A DNA stretch of 64,000 nt, taken from the NCBI GenBank assembly GCA_963795335.1, contig CAWCHI010000001.1:310001-374000 (forward strand). Reading direction: 5' to 3'. Source of the DNA: Trebonia sp963795335. Its GTDB lineage: Bacteria > Actinomycetota > Actinomycetes > Streptosporangiales > Streptosporangiaceae. Shown here piece by piece: positions 28,274 through 37,647 of the stretch (the stretch's first letter is position 1; each line of letters opens with the position of its first letter). Below the pieces are notes generated by a model. It ran no database searches. It worked only from the letters and a program-made list of their open reading frames with translations, and was not told where the DNA came from. Both the position numbers and the translations under genes were made by a program.

Positions 28274-29396
28274 GCGGAGTGCCATTGAGCGAGGCGGGCG
28301 GGGCAACCCGGGCCGCCACCGGGATCTCGTCCCCGGTCGCCGGCGGCTGGCCCAGCGCGGGAGCCGGGATCTCCGCGGTCACTGGCTGACGCGGGAAGGC
28401 GGCGGCCGGCGGTTCCTGTGCCAGCGGCTGCGGCAGACCGGCCTGCGGTGACTGCGGCCCGGCGGCCACGGGCGCCGGCGGCACGGCGGCCACGGGCGCG
28501 GCCGGGCGCGCCGGCTGCTCGGTCGCCGCCGCCGAACGCGGACGTCACCGCCTTGAGCGCCGACGTCACCTCGCTCGGGATGACCCAGAACGTGTTGCCC
28601 GCGCCCGCCGCCAGCTGCGGCAGCGTCTGCAGGTACTGGTAGGCGAGCAGCTTGGGGTCCGGGTCGTTGCGGTGGATCGAGCTGGAAGACCTGGCTGATC
28701 GCCTGGGCCTCGCCCTCGGCCCGCAGGATCGCCGCCTGCTTGTCGCCCTCGGCGCGCAGGATCTTGCTCTGCTTGTCGCCTTCGGCGGTCAGGATCTGCG
28801 ACTGCCGCTGGCCTTCGGCGGTGAGGATCGCGGCGCGCTTCTCCCGCTCGGCGCGCATCTGCTTCTCCATCGCGTCCTTGACCGACTTCGGCGGGTCGAT
28901 CGCCTTCATCTCCACCCGGGTCACCCGGATGCCCCACTTGCCCGACGCGTCGTCGAGCACCCCGCGCAGCAGCGTGTTGATCTTCTCGCGGGAGGTCAGC
29001 GTCTGCTCAAGGTCCATCGAGCCGATGACCGACCGCAGCATGGTGGCGGTCAGCTGCTCGATCGCCTGGATGTAGTTGACGATCTCGTAGTCCGCCGCCC
29101 GCGGGTCGGTGACCTGGAAGAACAGCACCGTGTCGATCTTCACGACCAGGTTGTCCTCGGTGATCACCGGCTGGCCGTTAAACGACACCACCTGCTCGCG
29201 CAGGTCGATCGACGGCTTTACCCGGTCGACGAACGGGACGATGAAGTTCAGCCCGGGCTCGAGCGTCTTACGGTAGCGGCCGAACCGCTCGACGTTCTGC
29301 GCTCGTGCCTGCGGGACGATGCGCACCGAGCGGACGCACGGTGAGCAGGACGATTAGAGCGGCAACGGCCGCGATGACGAGCTCCGCGATCCACAT
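28256..29396 (-). CDS. SPFH/Band 7 (stomatin-like) membrane protein (C-terminus uncertain)
   Basis: Stomatin/QmcA-type scaffold protein. A single N-terminal membrane helix (MWIAELVIAAVAALIVLLTV) precedes the SPFH domain: RIVPQARAQNVERFGRYRKT, LEPGLNFIVPFVDRV, REQVVSFNGQPVITEDN, VVKIDTVLFFQVTDPRAADY, and the long helical part DAMEKQMRAEREKRAAILTA with EGDKQSKILRAEGDKQAAIL repeats. Frame changes near 29330 and 28685 are inferred. Beyond TFWVIPSEVTSALKAV the C-terminus becomes Pro/Ala/Gln-rich and its true frame and stop cannot be decided; 28256 is one candidate. Such proteins form membrane microdomain rings and pair with NfeD, whose gene lies directly upstream, 72 bp away. Confidence 0.85.
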
Positions 29397-29468
29397 CGGC
29401 TGAGCACCCCTTTCTATTGCTGTTGCTGGTCGTAGGCCTGCGCCGCCGCGTAGAAGAGAAAAGGACTG

Positions 29469-29900
29469 TTAGTCCCGGGAGTAAACAAGGGCGGTGGCGC
29501 CCTCGATCTGCATGACGTCGACGGTATGACCGACAGGAATGACCAGGGTCTCGTCATAGGAGCGGGCCGACCATTCCTCGCCGCCGATGCGGACCCGGCC
29601 GCTGAACCCGCTGACCTCTTCCAGCACCCGGGCGGGACGGCCGACCAGGGCGGCGGGGCCGGTCCTGAGCAGCGGCGGCTGCCGCACGTGGCGGCGGGCA
29701 ACCGGCAGCACGAGGCCGAGGCCGGCGGCTGCCGCGATGACGAACGCGAGCAGCTGGAATGGCAGGCCGAGGTGGACCGCGGCGACGGCGGCGGCGACGC
29801 AGGCGGCAACCGCGATGATGCCAAGCGCGAAGGTGATCGTGACGAGCTCGGCCACGCCGAGCACGGCCGCCACGATCAGCCAGACGATCCATGCCACCAT
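29469..29900 (-). CDS. NfeD-like membrane protein (short form)
   Basis: Intact 143-residue short-form NfeD protein. Three to four membrane helices occupy the N-terminal half (VAWIVWLIVAAVLGVAEL, TITFALGIIAVAACVAAAVA, LLAFVIAAAAGLGLVLPVAR). A soluble OB-fold domain follows: ALVGRPARVLEEVSG, GRVRIGGEEWSARSYDE and IPVGHTVDVMQIEGATALV. NfeD and stomatin-like proteins are encoded together across bacteria and act as partners in membrane domain organisation. Here nfeD is the first gene and SPFH the second on the minus strand. The start is ATG at 29900. Confidence 0.9.
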   Translation of the reverse strand: MVAWIVWLIVAAVLGVAELVTITFALGIIAVAACVAAAVAAVHLGLPFQLLAFVIAAAAGLGLVLPVARRHVRQPPLLRTGPAALVGRPARVLEEVSGFSGRVRIGGEEWSARSYDETLVIPVGHTVDVMQIEGATALVYSRD

Positions 29901-30155
29901 GGCCGCTCCGCAACGGAACTAAGGCGCGACGCCAGGCGCCGCAAATCCCGAAGACGTGGGCAATCACCCATGCCTAATCTCAGGGTAACCCCGCGCCCAC
30001 GCATCCAACAGCCTTGCGCGCAGCCACTGCCCGGGCAAATAAAGCGGTGTCGAACCAGTGCCCAATTAGTCGTCGGCCCTGTCCGGCTGACCCGTCCGCC
30101 CTACACTCGATGCGTGGGGCGGCGGCCCCGTCAGGCCAGGTCCGGGAGGTAGCGG

Positions 30156-33056
30156 GTGAATCGTCAGGGCGGGTGGCCTGGCCGGGGCACGCACGGCCGG
30201 GCCGGGCAAGCGGCCTACGCCGACGGCGACGCCTACCAGGTGGACCCGTTCCTGCAGGCCGGCGCCTATCCGGTGGACCCTGGCTACCAGCGCGACGCCG
30301 GCTACGACCAGCCCCGGCCGGCCGACCGGCCAGCCGGACCCACCCGCCGTCCGGAGCGGGGCGCGCCGCCGCGCCCGGGGCAACCGCTCCGCCCGCCCCG
30401 GCAAGCGGTCTACGACCAGGCCCCCGAAGACCGCCCGTGGCAGCGTCCGGAGGACGCGGTGCCGGGCGTCGGCCGTCCCCGGCCGCGGCCGCCGGGCCCG
30501 CGCCCGCGGCCCTCCGCCCCCGGTCCCGGGCGCCAGCCGCCCCCGCGCGGCCCGCGTCCAGGCACTGCCTACGGGCCACCCGGGACGGGGCCATCACCGT
30601 ATGCGTACCAGGCCGAGGCCGGCGCCCCGGCCGGTGCAGGCAGGCCCGCCAGCCCGGGCGACCCGTCGCGGCCGGGCAGTCCTGACGGTCAGTTTGGTCC
30701 TGTCGGCCAGTTTGGTCCTGTCGGCCAGCACGGTCGCGTCGGCCAGCGCAGTGCCCCGGGTCAGGCGGAGCCGCCCGGGCGCGGATACCCCGCGCACCAG
30801 CAGCCCGCTGGGGCAAGGGAACAGTCCAGTCCGGGCCGGGCCGCGCCGCCCGAAGCGGCCTACGAGGCGGCGGCCTGGACCTCGGCCGCCCGGCCAGTGC
30901 AGGCACCGGGATACCAGCCGGGCTCAGGCGGGCCGAGCCACGCTGCGGGCGCCCCGTACGGGACCGGCGCGGCAGCGCCCGGGCGCGGTGCGACCGGACT
31001 GAACGGGCAGGCGCCACCGGGTCTGTGGCGGCCGGGTCAGGCCGGCGGGACTGGAACCCCGGGCTACCCGGGCCAGGCCGGCCAGGGGGGACAAAGCCCG
31101 GGCAGCGCGCGCCCCGGGGGTTCTGCGGGTGCCCCGTACGCGGGTGGACCTTACGGGCCTGGAGCGTATGCGGCCGCCGCGACGGCCAGCCAGCCGCCGG
31201 CCGGGGACCCGCCCGCCGCGGGTCAGCCGTGGGACGGGCAGTACGGCCCGGGCTCGTCCGGGGCCGGGCCGGCCCCGTTTCCCGGGCCGGCCCCTTGTCC
31301 GGGCAGCAGGCGTACCCGCAGGCGCCGTGGCCGGCTGGCCCGCCACCTACCGGGGCGGCCGACGCGATGGCGGGGCCAGCCGGTCCGGCGCCGCGCGGCT
31401 GGCCCGGCGCCGCCACCGCTCCCGGACCGGGAGCAAGCCAGCCTGCGTCTGGCACGGCCGGCTGACGGCGGCTACGGCCAGCCACAGCCGGGCGCGGCAC
31501 CGTTCGGCCCGGGCAACGGGCCGTCCGGCGCGGCGGCCGGCGCGTTCGACCCAGCCACCAGTCAGTTCAGCTCCGCCGCGGGCCAGTTCGGCCCGGGCGC
31601 GGGGGCATCTGCGAATGCCTTCAGCGCCGGCGCCGGGCAGGCGTCGCACGGGGCCGACCCGTATGGCGCCACCGCCTTCGCGGCCGGCCAGTTCACCGCC
31701 ACGCCGGGCGCGGCCACGTACGGCCCGGGTCAGTACGGCCCGGGTCAGTACAGCCCGGTCAGTACAGCCCGGGTCAGTACGGCCCCGCCCGGGGGCTGCT
31801 TTCCCCGGCACCGCCGCGGGCAACGACGCCAGCCAGCACCGCCGCGACCAGTTCGGCTCTGACCAGTACGCCGGGGACCAGTATGGCGGCTCACGGTCCG
31901 CCTCCGGGCAGTACGCGCCGGGCCAGCCCGGCCCTGCCCCCTACGGGGCGGCGCCCGGCGAGCCGCAGGCAGCCTGGCAGTATGCGACCGGGCCAGCCGT
32001 CAACCACGCGCCGGAGTCCGGGTCCCGGCGCCCGGGACCACCGCCAGCCGGTCACCAGCCAGGAGCGGGACCACAGCCGGGGGCGGGCTCCCAGCCGGGA
32101 CCGGACTGGGCGACGAGCCAGCCCCAGTACCGGCCGGGCGCGCCCGGTGCCGGATCGCGGCAGGCAGCCGGGACGGCGCCGGGGGCGGAATGGACCAGCC
32201 CGCCGGGACCGGGCCCGCAGCCGCCCGGCACCTGGCAGGCCGCTGGCCCCGGGACAAGCCAGCACGCCGCCGGCTCGTGGCAGGCCCGGGCCCGGTCCTG
32301 GTCCGGCGCCCCGGGCCAGGACCGGGGCGCCGGACCGGGGCGTGGCCCCGCCCCCGGCAGCTGGCGCTCAGCGGGGCCGCCGCCAGGACCGGGGTGGCAG
32401 GAGGCGCCGGGCCGGTTTGGCCCGGGTCCCCGTGACACCGGCTCGTGGGGGGCTGCGGGCCAGCAGCCGCCGGCAGGCCAGCATCCGGGCCAGCCGTACC
32501 CGGGCTACCCGAACGGGGGCCAGCAGCATCCGGGCCCGCACTACCCGGGCGGGGCCGGCCTGCGCGACACCAGCGGGTTCGGGCGGGTCGGCAGCCCGGT
32601 CATCCGGCAGCGGGACAGCGCGCTGCCGGACCCGCCGCCGGGCCCCAAGGGGCCGATCGCCGCGATCGAGAACGACAACATCGCCGCGTTCGCCCGCGAC
32701 CTGCGGGTGCTGCGGGCGAAGGCCGGGCTCGACTACCCCGACATGGCCGAGAAGTCGCACTACACGATGCGGACGCTCGCCTCGGCGGCCGGCGGGCTCC
32801 GGCTGCCGACCCTGCCGGTGCTGATCGCCTACGTCAACGCCTGCGGCGGCGACGTCGCCGAGTGGGAAGAGCGCTGGGGCAGGCTGACCAAGGCCGGGAA
32901 GAAGGGCCGGCCGCACGGCCGCCCGGTCCCGGCGCGGCCGACCAGCGAGGCCCGCCGACCGGCCAGCCCGGTCAGGGGCGGATACCGCAGGGGGCACGGC
33001 AGACCGGCGAGATCTACGTCATCACCTCGGCCAAGCCGCGCGACTCGAGCTGGTAG
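30156..33056 (+). CDS. Very long disordered protein ending in a helix-turn-helix domain (frameshifted)
   Basis: About 965 residues. The first ~825 are low complexity, dominated by Gly, Pro, Gln, Ala, Tyr and Arg (for example QYGPGQYGPGQYSP, HPGQPYPGYPNGG), with short tandem DNA repeats near 30686 and 31726. The C-terminal part is structured: AIENDNIAAFARDLRVLRAK, AGLDYPDMAEKSHYTMRTLA, SAAGGLRLPTLPVLIAYVNA and CGGDVAEWEERWGRL, the same module as in the short HTH protein at 27185. After a basic stretch (KKGRPHGRP) it ends GEIYVITSAKPRDSSW. Frame changes near 31300, 31430, 31790 and 32990 are inferred. Disorder plus DNA-binding suggests a condensate-type or nucleoid-associated regulator, but that is speculation. 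Start GTG at 30156 after GGGAGGTAGCG. Confidence 0.7.
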
Positions 33057-33114
33057 CCGCGGCCGGCATCCGCTCGAGCCGGGGCGACCGAGCCGCCCCA
33101 AGTAGCATGGCACC

Positions 33115-33938
33115 GTGCTGCCTGCGGATAATCACGTTCATACCGAGTGGTCGTACGACACGTCGGCGGACGCGTCGATGGTCCGCAGTTGCGAGCAGGC
33201 GGTCGCCATCGGGCTTCCCGCCATCGCGTTCACCGAGCACCTGGAGTTCACCGCCGGCGGCGAGGGCGACGCGATCATGGACGTCGCGACCGACCAGCGC
33301 TGGTGGGGCCGGATCAGGCCGCTCGACGTGACCGGGTACATGGCCTCGGTCGAGGAGTGCCGGCAGCGGTTCCCCGGGCTGCGGATCCTGTCCGGGGTGG
33401 AGGCGGGCGAGTCGCACCTGTTCGCGCGCCAGCGCGGGCGCGGTCGTGCGCGGGCACTCCTTCGACCGGGTGCTCGGCTCGCTGCACGCGGTCCCCTACC
33501 AGGGGCGACTGGTGGCGGCGGACGCGCTCTTCGGCGCACATGCCGGACGACGACGCGATGCGCTACTACTTCGCCGAGCTGGTCGCGCTGATCGAGGGCA
33601 GCGACCTGTTCGAGGTGCTCGCCCACCTGGACTTCCCGCGCCGGTACTGGCCCAGGGGCGCGCACCTGTACCGCGAGGCGCCGTTCGAGGAGGAGTACCG
33701 GGTCGTGCTGCGCGCGCTGGCCGCCTCCGGCCGGGTGCTCGAGATCAACACCAAGTCGCCGCTGGCGTCGGTCGACCTGGTCCGCTGGTGGCGCGAGGCG
33801 GGCGGTACGGCGGTGTCCTTCGGCAGCGACGCCCACCTGCCCGGCCGCGTCGGCGACCGCTTCAAGCTGGCGGTCGACATGGTCGAGGCGGCGGGCTTCC
33901 GGCCCGGCCGCGACCAGTACGACTTCTGGCGCGCCTAG
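33115..33938 (+). CDS. PHP-domain phosphatase, histidinol-phosphatase (HisK) type (frameshifted)
   Basis: PHP-superfamily metal-dependent phosphoesterase of about 275 residues. The N-terminal metal motif is DNHVHTEWSYDTSADASM, followed by IAFTEHLEF, LSGVEAGES, and the later metal ligands in LGSLHAVPYQG, LAHLDFPRRYWP and VSFGSDAHLPGRVGDRF. This layout matches HisK-type histidinol-phosphate phosphatases, though other phosphoester substrates are possible. Two frame changes near 33438 and 33535 must be bridged. GTG start at 33115, 58 bp after the large HTH gene. The stop is at 33936. Confidence 0.82.
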
Positions 33939-34055
33939 TGCCGCCCGCGCCTGACCCGCGCTCCGCCCCGTCCGCATGGCCGGCACCGCCACGCTGCCCC
34001 TGACGTCCGATTTCCGCTAGTCTCACCGGCCGGACGGTGGTTGAGTGGAACCGTG

Positions 34056-35618
34056 ATGGACGACGAGCAGCGCTACACGGCGGCGAGCAGCAAGGACGCC
34101 CGGTTCGACGGCGTGTTCTTCGTCGCCGTGCGGACCACCGGCATCTACTGCCGGCCGTCCTGCCCGGCGATCACGCCCAAGCGGGTGAACATGGTCTTCT
34201 ACCCCACGGCCGCGGCGGCGCAGCAGGGCGGGTTCCGCGCCTGCAAGCGGTGCCGGCCGGACGCCTCCCCCGGTTCACCGGAGTGGAACGTCCGCTCCGA
34301 CGCGGCCGCGCGGGCGATGCGGCTGATCGCCGACGGCGTGGTGGACCGGACCGGGGTGTCCGGACTGGCGTCCCGCCTCGGGTACTCATCGCGCCAGGTG
34401 GGACGGCTGCTGACGGCCGAGGTGGGCGCGGCGCCGCTGGCGCTCGCGCGGGCGCAGCGGGCCCGGACCGCCCGGATCCTCATCGAGACGACCGGCCTGC
34501 CGATGGGCGACATCGCGTTCGCGGCCGGCTTCGCCTCCATCCGGCAGTTCAACGCGACGATCGCCGAGGTCTACGACATCCCGCCGCGCACCCTGCGCGA
34601 ACGGGCCGCCCGGCGCGACCCCGGGCCGCGGCGCGAGCGACGGGAGGGGGCCCGCGCGGCGGCGGACCAGCCGTCGTCCCCGGAGGCGGCCGCCGACGGC
34701 GCCGCCACCGGCCTGCTCCGGCTGCGGCTGCCGTTCCGGCCGCCGATCGACCTCGGCCGGATCTTCGGCTTCCTGGCCGCCCGCGCGATTGCCGGCCTCG
34801 AAGAGGGGTCCGCCCGCCACTACCGCCGGACGGTCAGCCTCCCGAACGGGAGCGGGGTCCTGTCCCTGCGCGCGGTGCCCGGTGCGAGCTGGGTCGACTG
34901 TGCGCTGGCGCTGTCCGACCTGCGCGACATGACCGCCGCCGTGCAGCGCTGCCGGCGGCTGCTCGACCTGGACGCGGATCCGGCCGCGGTGGCCGGCTTC
35001 TTCGCGTCCGACCCGGTAATCGGCCCGCTGGCGTCCGCCTGCCCCGGGCGGCGGTCGGTCGGCGCGGTCGACGGCAACGAGATCGCGATCCGGGCGGTGC
35101 TCGGCCAGCAGGTGTCGGTGGCCGCCGCCCGGCGGCTCGGCGCCCGGCTGGCCGAGCTGTGCGGGCCTCCGGGGCCGGCCCCGGAGGGCGAGCCAGAGCC
35201 GCTGACCCGGCTGTTCCCCAGCCCGGCGGCGATCGCGGCCCTCGACCCGGCCGTGCTGCCGATGCCGGCCGCCCGCGCCCGGACCGTGATCACGCTGGCC
35301 GGGGCGCTCGCCTCCGGCGAGGTCAGCCTCGACCCGGGCGCGGACCGGGACGAGGCCACTGCCCGGCTGCTGGCGCTGCCGGGGATCGGGCCGTGGACGG
35401 CGGGTTACATCCGGATGCGGGCGCTGTCGGACCCGGACGTCTACCTGCCCGGCGACGCGGGCGTGGCCCGGGCCCTGGTCCGGCTGGACGCTGCCGCTCC
35501 TGGCGGGCCCGGGGCGGGGGCGTGGCGCCCCTGGCGGTCGTACGCGGTGCACCACCTGTGGGCCACCCTCGAGCGGCCGCCCGCCCGCACCGCGACCGGG
35601 GAGATGCTGGCCGTATGA
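34056..35618 (+). CDS. AdaA-AlkA fusion: alkylation sensor/activator and 3-methyladenine glycosylase
   Basis: Intact, about 520 residues. Residues 1-70 are the Ada metal-binding domain with zinc cysteines C32 and C36 (GIYCRPSCPA) and C63 and C66 (FRACKRCRP); the first takes methyl groups from phosphotriesters in Ada. Residues ~80-185 are an AraC-type double helix-turn-helix (GVSGLASRLGYSSRQVGRLL, GDIAFAAGFASIRQFNATI). After an Arg/Ala linker, ~220-515 form an AlkA-like glycosylase with its N-terminal domain, IAIRAVLGQQVSVAAARRLG, and the helix-hairpin-helix LLALPGIGPWTAGYIRMRAL followed by the catalytic Asp in YLPGD. It therefore senses alkylation, activates transcription and excises alkylated bases. 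ATG at 34056 is the likely start. Ogt follows 54 bp downstream. Confidence 0.93.
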   Translation: MDDEQRYTAASSKDARFDGVFFVAVRTTGIYCRPSCPAITPKRVNMVFYPTAAAAQQGGFRACKRCRPDASPGSPEWNVRSDAAARAMRLIADGVVDRTGVSGLASRLGYSSRQVGRLLTAEVGAAPLALARAQRARTARILIETTGLPMGDIAFAAGFASIRQFNATIAEVYDIPPRTLRERAARRDPGPRRERREGARAAADQPSSPEAAADGAATGLLRLRLPFRPPIDLGRIFGFLAARAIAGLEEGSARHYRRTVSLPNGSGVLSLRAVPGASWVDCALALSDLRDMTAAVQRCRRLLDLDADPAAVAGFFASDPVIGPLASACPGRRSVGAVDGNEIAIRAVLGQQVSVAAARRLGARLAELCGPPGPAPEGEPEPLTRLFPSPAAIAALDPAVLPMPAARARTVITLAGALASGEVSLDPGADRDEATARLLALPGIGPWTAGYIRMRALSDPDVYLPGDAGVARALVRLDAAAPGGPGAGAWRPWRSYAVHHLWATLERPPARTATGEMLAV

Positions 35619-35672
35619 ACGGGCCGGACACCGCCCAGGTGAGGCGAAACCATCAAGCCAAGGGATGACGTC

Positions 35673-36230
35673 ATGACAACTCCGTTCCTGTCGCCCGACC
35701 CGGCCGGGCCGGCCGGCTACGACATCGTGGACTCGCCGGTCGGGCGGATCCTGCTAACCGGCAGCGAGCGCGCCCTCAGTGGCCTCTACCTGCTGGACGC
35801 GGGCGAGCACTCGGCGGCGGTACGGCCGGGCTGGACCCGTCGGCCGGGCGGCTTCGGCCCGGCTGCGCGCCAGCTAACGGAGTACTTCGACGGCACCCGG
35901 CGCGACTTCGACCTGCCGCTGGCCCCGCTCGGGACCCCGTTCCAGCTGGCGGTGTGGGCCGAGCTGACCAGGATCCCGTACGGGGCGACGGTCAGCTACG
36001 GCGAGGTCGCGGCCGCCCTCGGCAAGTCCCTGGTCGCCTCGCGCGCGGTCGGGCTGGCCAACGGGCGCAACCCGGTCTCGATCATCGTGCCCTGCCACCG
36101 GGTGATCGGCGCAGACGGGTCGATGACCGGCTACGGCTGGGGGGTCGCACGCAAGGAGTGGCTGCTGCGGCACGAGGGGGCGCGCGTGGTCAGGCCGCCA
36201 CTCCACCTGCAGGACACACTCTTCGGCTAA
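35673..36230 (+). CDS. ogt: Methylated-DNA-protein-cysteine methyltransferase
   Basis: Intact 185-residue O6-alkylguanine-DNA alkyltransferase, which takes the alkyl group onto its own cysteine. The active site is VSIIVPCHRVIGADG with Cys141. Also present are GTPFQLAVWAELTRIPYG and TVSYGEVAAALGKSLVASRA, the DNA-recognition helix, and MTGYGWGVARKEWLLRHEG at the C-terminus. The N-terminal domain (YDIVDSPVGRILLTG) is short but normal. It follows the AdaA-AlkA gene on the same strand and is surely part of the same adaptive-response unit, the AdaA part being the likely activator. ATG start at 35673. Confidence 0.95.
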   Translation: MTTPFLSPDPAGPAGYDIVDSPVGRILLTGSERALSGLYLLDAGEHSAAVRPGWTRRPGGFGPAARQLTEYFDGTRRDFDLPLAPLGTPFQLAVWAELTRIPYGATVSYGEVAAALGKSLVASRAVGLANGRNPVSIIVPCHRVIGADGSMTGYGWGVARKEWLLRHEGARVVRPPLHLQDTLFG

Positions 36231-36317
36231 CTCGGGCACAGACCGGGGCCGGGGAACCCATGGCGCGAGGCTAACCAGACAATCAGCGCGATACCGGACC
36301 CTCCGGGCGGACGGCCG

Positions 36318-36548
36318 TTACGGCCCGGGCGGGACCGGCGGCAAGTTGCCGTTCTCGTCCAGGTCGAACTCACCGTCCTTGACGCCGAGGACGAACGCGT
36401 CCCACTCGGCCTCGGTGAAGTAGAGCTTGCCGGCCTCCGGCTTGGCCGCGTCGTACATCACGTACAGCTTGGCCTCGCCCGCCTTGTGCGGCGCGCCCGT
36501 GGTGTCGGTGGTGACGTACACCTCGACCCGGCTCTCGGTCTCCTCCAT
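36318..36548 (-). CDS. DUF397-like small protein
   Basis: 76 residues. The C-terminal LYFTEAEWDAFVLGVKDGEFD is the hallmark of DUF397 proteins (usual pattern F-x-x-x-x-W-x-x-F-x-x-G-x-K-x-G-E-F-D). Most DUF397 proteins sit beside an XRE-type regulator as a toxin-antitoxin-like or developmental pair; no such regulator is adjacent here. The N-terminal half (EVYVTTDTTGAPHKAGEAKL) is acidic and not recognised. ATG at 36548. Function unknown. Confidence 0.7.
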   Translation of the reverse strand: MEETESRVEVYVTTDTTGAPHKAGEAKLYVMYDAAKPEAGKLYFTEAEWDAFVLGVKDGEFDLDENGNLPPVPPGP

Positions 36549-36595
36549 GGCCTTAGGCTACTGCCGCCGCGGCCGGCCGGTTACGCCGTTTCGGC

Positions 36596-37018
36596 CTACC
36601 GGTAGCTGCTGGTGGCGGGCGACCCGGTGTAGCCGGGATAGAGCTGATCGGATGAGACGATCCGGACCCCGAGCGGGAGCAGCGAAATCGGGATCAGCTT
36701 GAAGTTGGCCAGGCCGAGCGGGATGCCGATGATCGTCAGGCAGAGCACGATGCCCGCCGCCAGGTGGCCGAGCGCGAGCTCCCAGCCGACCAGGATCATC
36801 CAGATGATGTTGCCGATCAGCGAGCCGATGCCGGCGTTCCGGCGCATCTCGATGGACCGGCCGAACGGCCAGATCACGTAGGACGCGATCCGGAACGAGG
36901 CGATGGCGAACGGGATGGTGATGATCAAGATCGCGCAGATGACCCCGGCGATGACGTAGGCGATCGCCATCCACCAGCCGCACAGGATCAACCACAATAC
37001 GTTAAGAATGAACCTCAT
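36596..37018 (-). CDS. YccF-family inner membrane protein
   Basis: Intact 140-residue YccF family protein with two repeated membrane modules. The first is MRFILNVLWLILCGWWMAIA with YVIAGVICAILIITIPFAIA; the second is IGNIIWMILVGWELALGHLA with AGIVLCLTIIGIPLGLANFK. The repeated IPFA and IPLG after a hydrophobic helix is characteristic. The C-terminus (YPGYTGSPATSSYR) is short and soluble. Role unknown; often found alone, as here. Confidence 0.9.
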   Translation of the reverse strand: MRFILNVLWLILCGWWMAIAYVIAGVICAILIITIPFAIASFRIASYVIWPFGRSIEMRRNAGIGSLIGNIIWMILVGWELALGHLAAGIVLCLTIIGIPLGLANFKLIPISLLPLGVRIVSSDQLYPGYTGSPATSSYR

Positions 37019-37035
37019 ACACGGACTACTACCCG

Positions 37036-37257
37036 TTATACCTTGGATACATTCTGCCGAACTTCGAGCGCGCCGAGCAGCCGGGCGGTGCTGGCTGCGA
37101 TCTCCTCGACGGCCGCGTCGAAGGCGGCCGCGTTACGGGCGGCGGGGGCGCGGAAGCCGCTGATCTTGCGGACGTACTGGAGCGCCGCCGCCCGCATGTC
37201 GGCCTCGCTCACGGCGTCTGTGTACGGGGGACGCAATGTCTTGATGGAACGGCACAT
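37036..37257 (-). CDS. DUF2277 protein
   Basis: 73-residue protein of the DUF2277 family: MCRSIKTLRPPYTDAVSEAD, AAALQYVRKISGFRAPAARN and AAFDAAVEEIAASTARLL. The start MCR(S/N)I(K/R)TL is a strong family mark. Function unknown. It is 17 bp upstream of the YccF gene and may be cotranscribed with it. Confidence 0.9.
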   Translation of the reverse strand: MCRSIKTLRPPYTDAVSEADMRAAALQYVRKISGFRAPAARNAAAFDAAVEEIAASTARLLGALEVRQNVSKV

Positions 37258-37647
37258 GTCCGCAGCATAATTCAGCCGCCGGCAATGTCCGCCGCCCGCT
37301 GCGCGGGGCTGCCGCAGCGCGGGGCTGCCGCAGCGCTGCTGCGGGGGCGCGGCGTGACACCCGATCGGGTGTCATGGCCGGTGTAACCCTTTTAGCCTCG
37401 CAGCGCGTCACATAGCTGCTACGGGAGGTAATGCGGCCTGCTGGCCGCGCGTTCGGGGCCGCGACCCCGGGCCACAGAGCCTCGCCGCTACGACGGCGGG
37501 GGCACCCGGACGGGCTGAGGGGACCGGCCGGGTTTGCGGGGCCGCCGGCCGTCATGGGGGATGCAGGTGACGGGCCGGCGCGCCCTGCGCCCACGGTCCG
37601 CGAGCGGGCCGGGCGGCGTAGAATCCTGCCCGACTACAGGAGGCGCG
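37258..37647. other. Non-coding region upstream of dapB
   Basis: About 390 bp without a supported gene. It contains a direct repeat (GCGGGGCTGCCGCAGCG) at about 37300-37340 and the perfect 20-bp palindrome listed separately. The AT-richer part 37375-37430 is the most likely place for a promoter. The ribosome-binding site of dapB (ACAGGAGG) lies at 37635-37642. Confidence 0.5.
37355..37374. promoter_or_regulatory. Perfect 20-bp palindrome, candidate operator
   Basis: TGACACCCGATCGGGTGTCA reads the same on both strands over all 20 bases. It lies 273 bp before dapB and 98 bp before the divergent DUF2277 gene. Length and symmetry fit a dimeric repressor site; the regulator is unknown. Confidence 0.5.
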
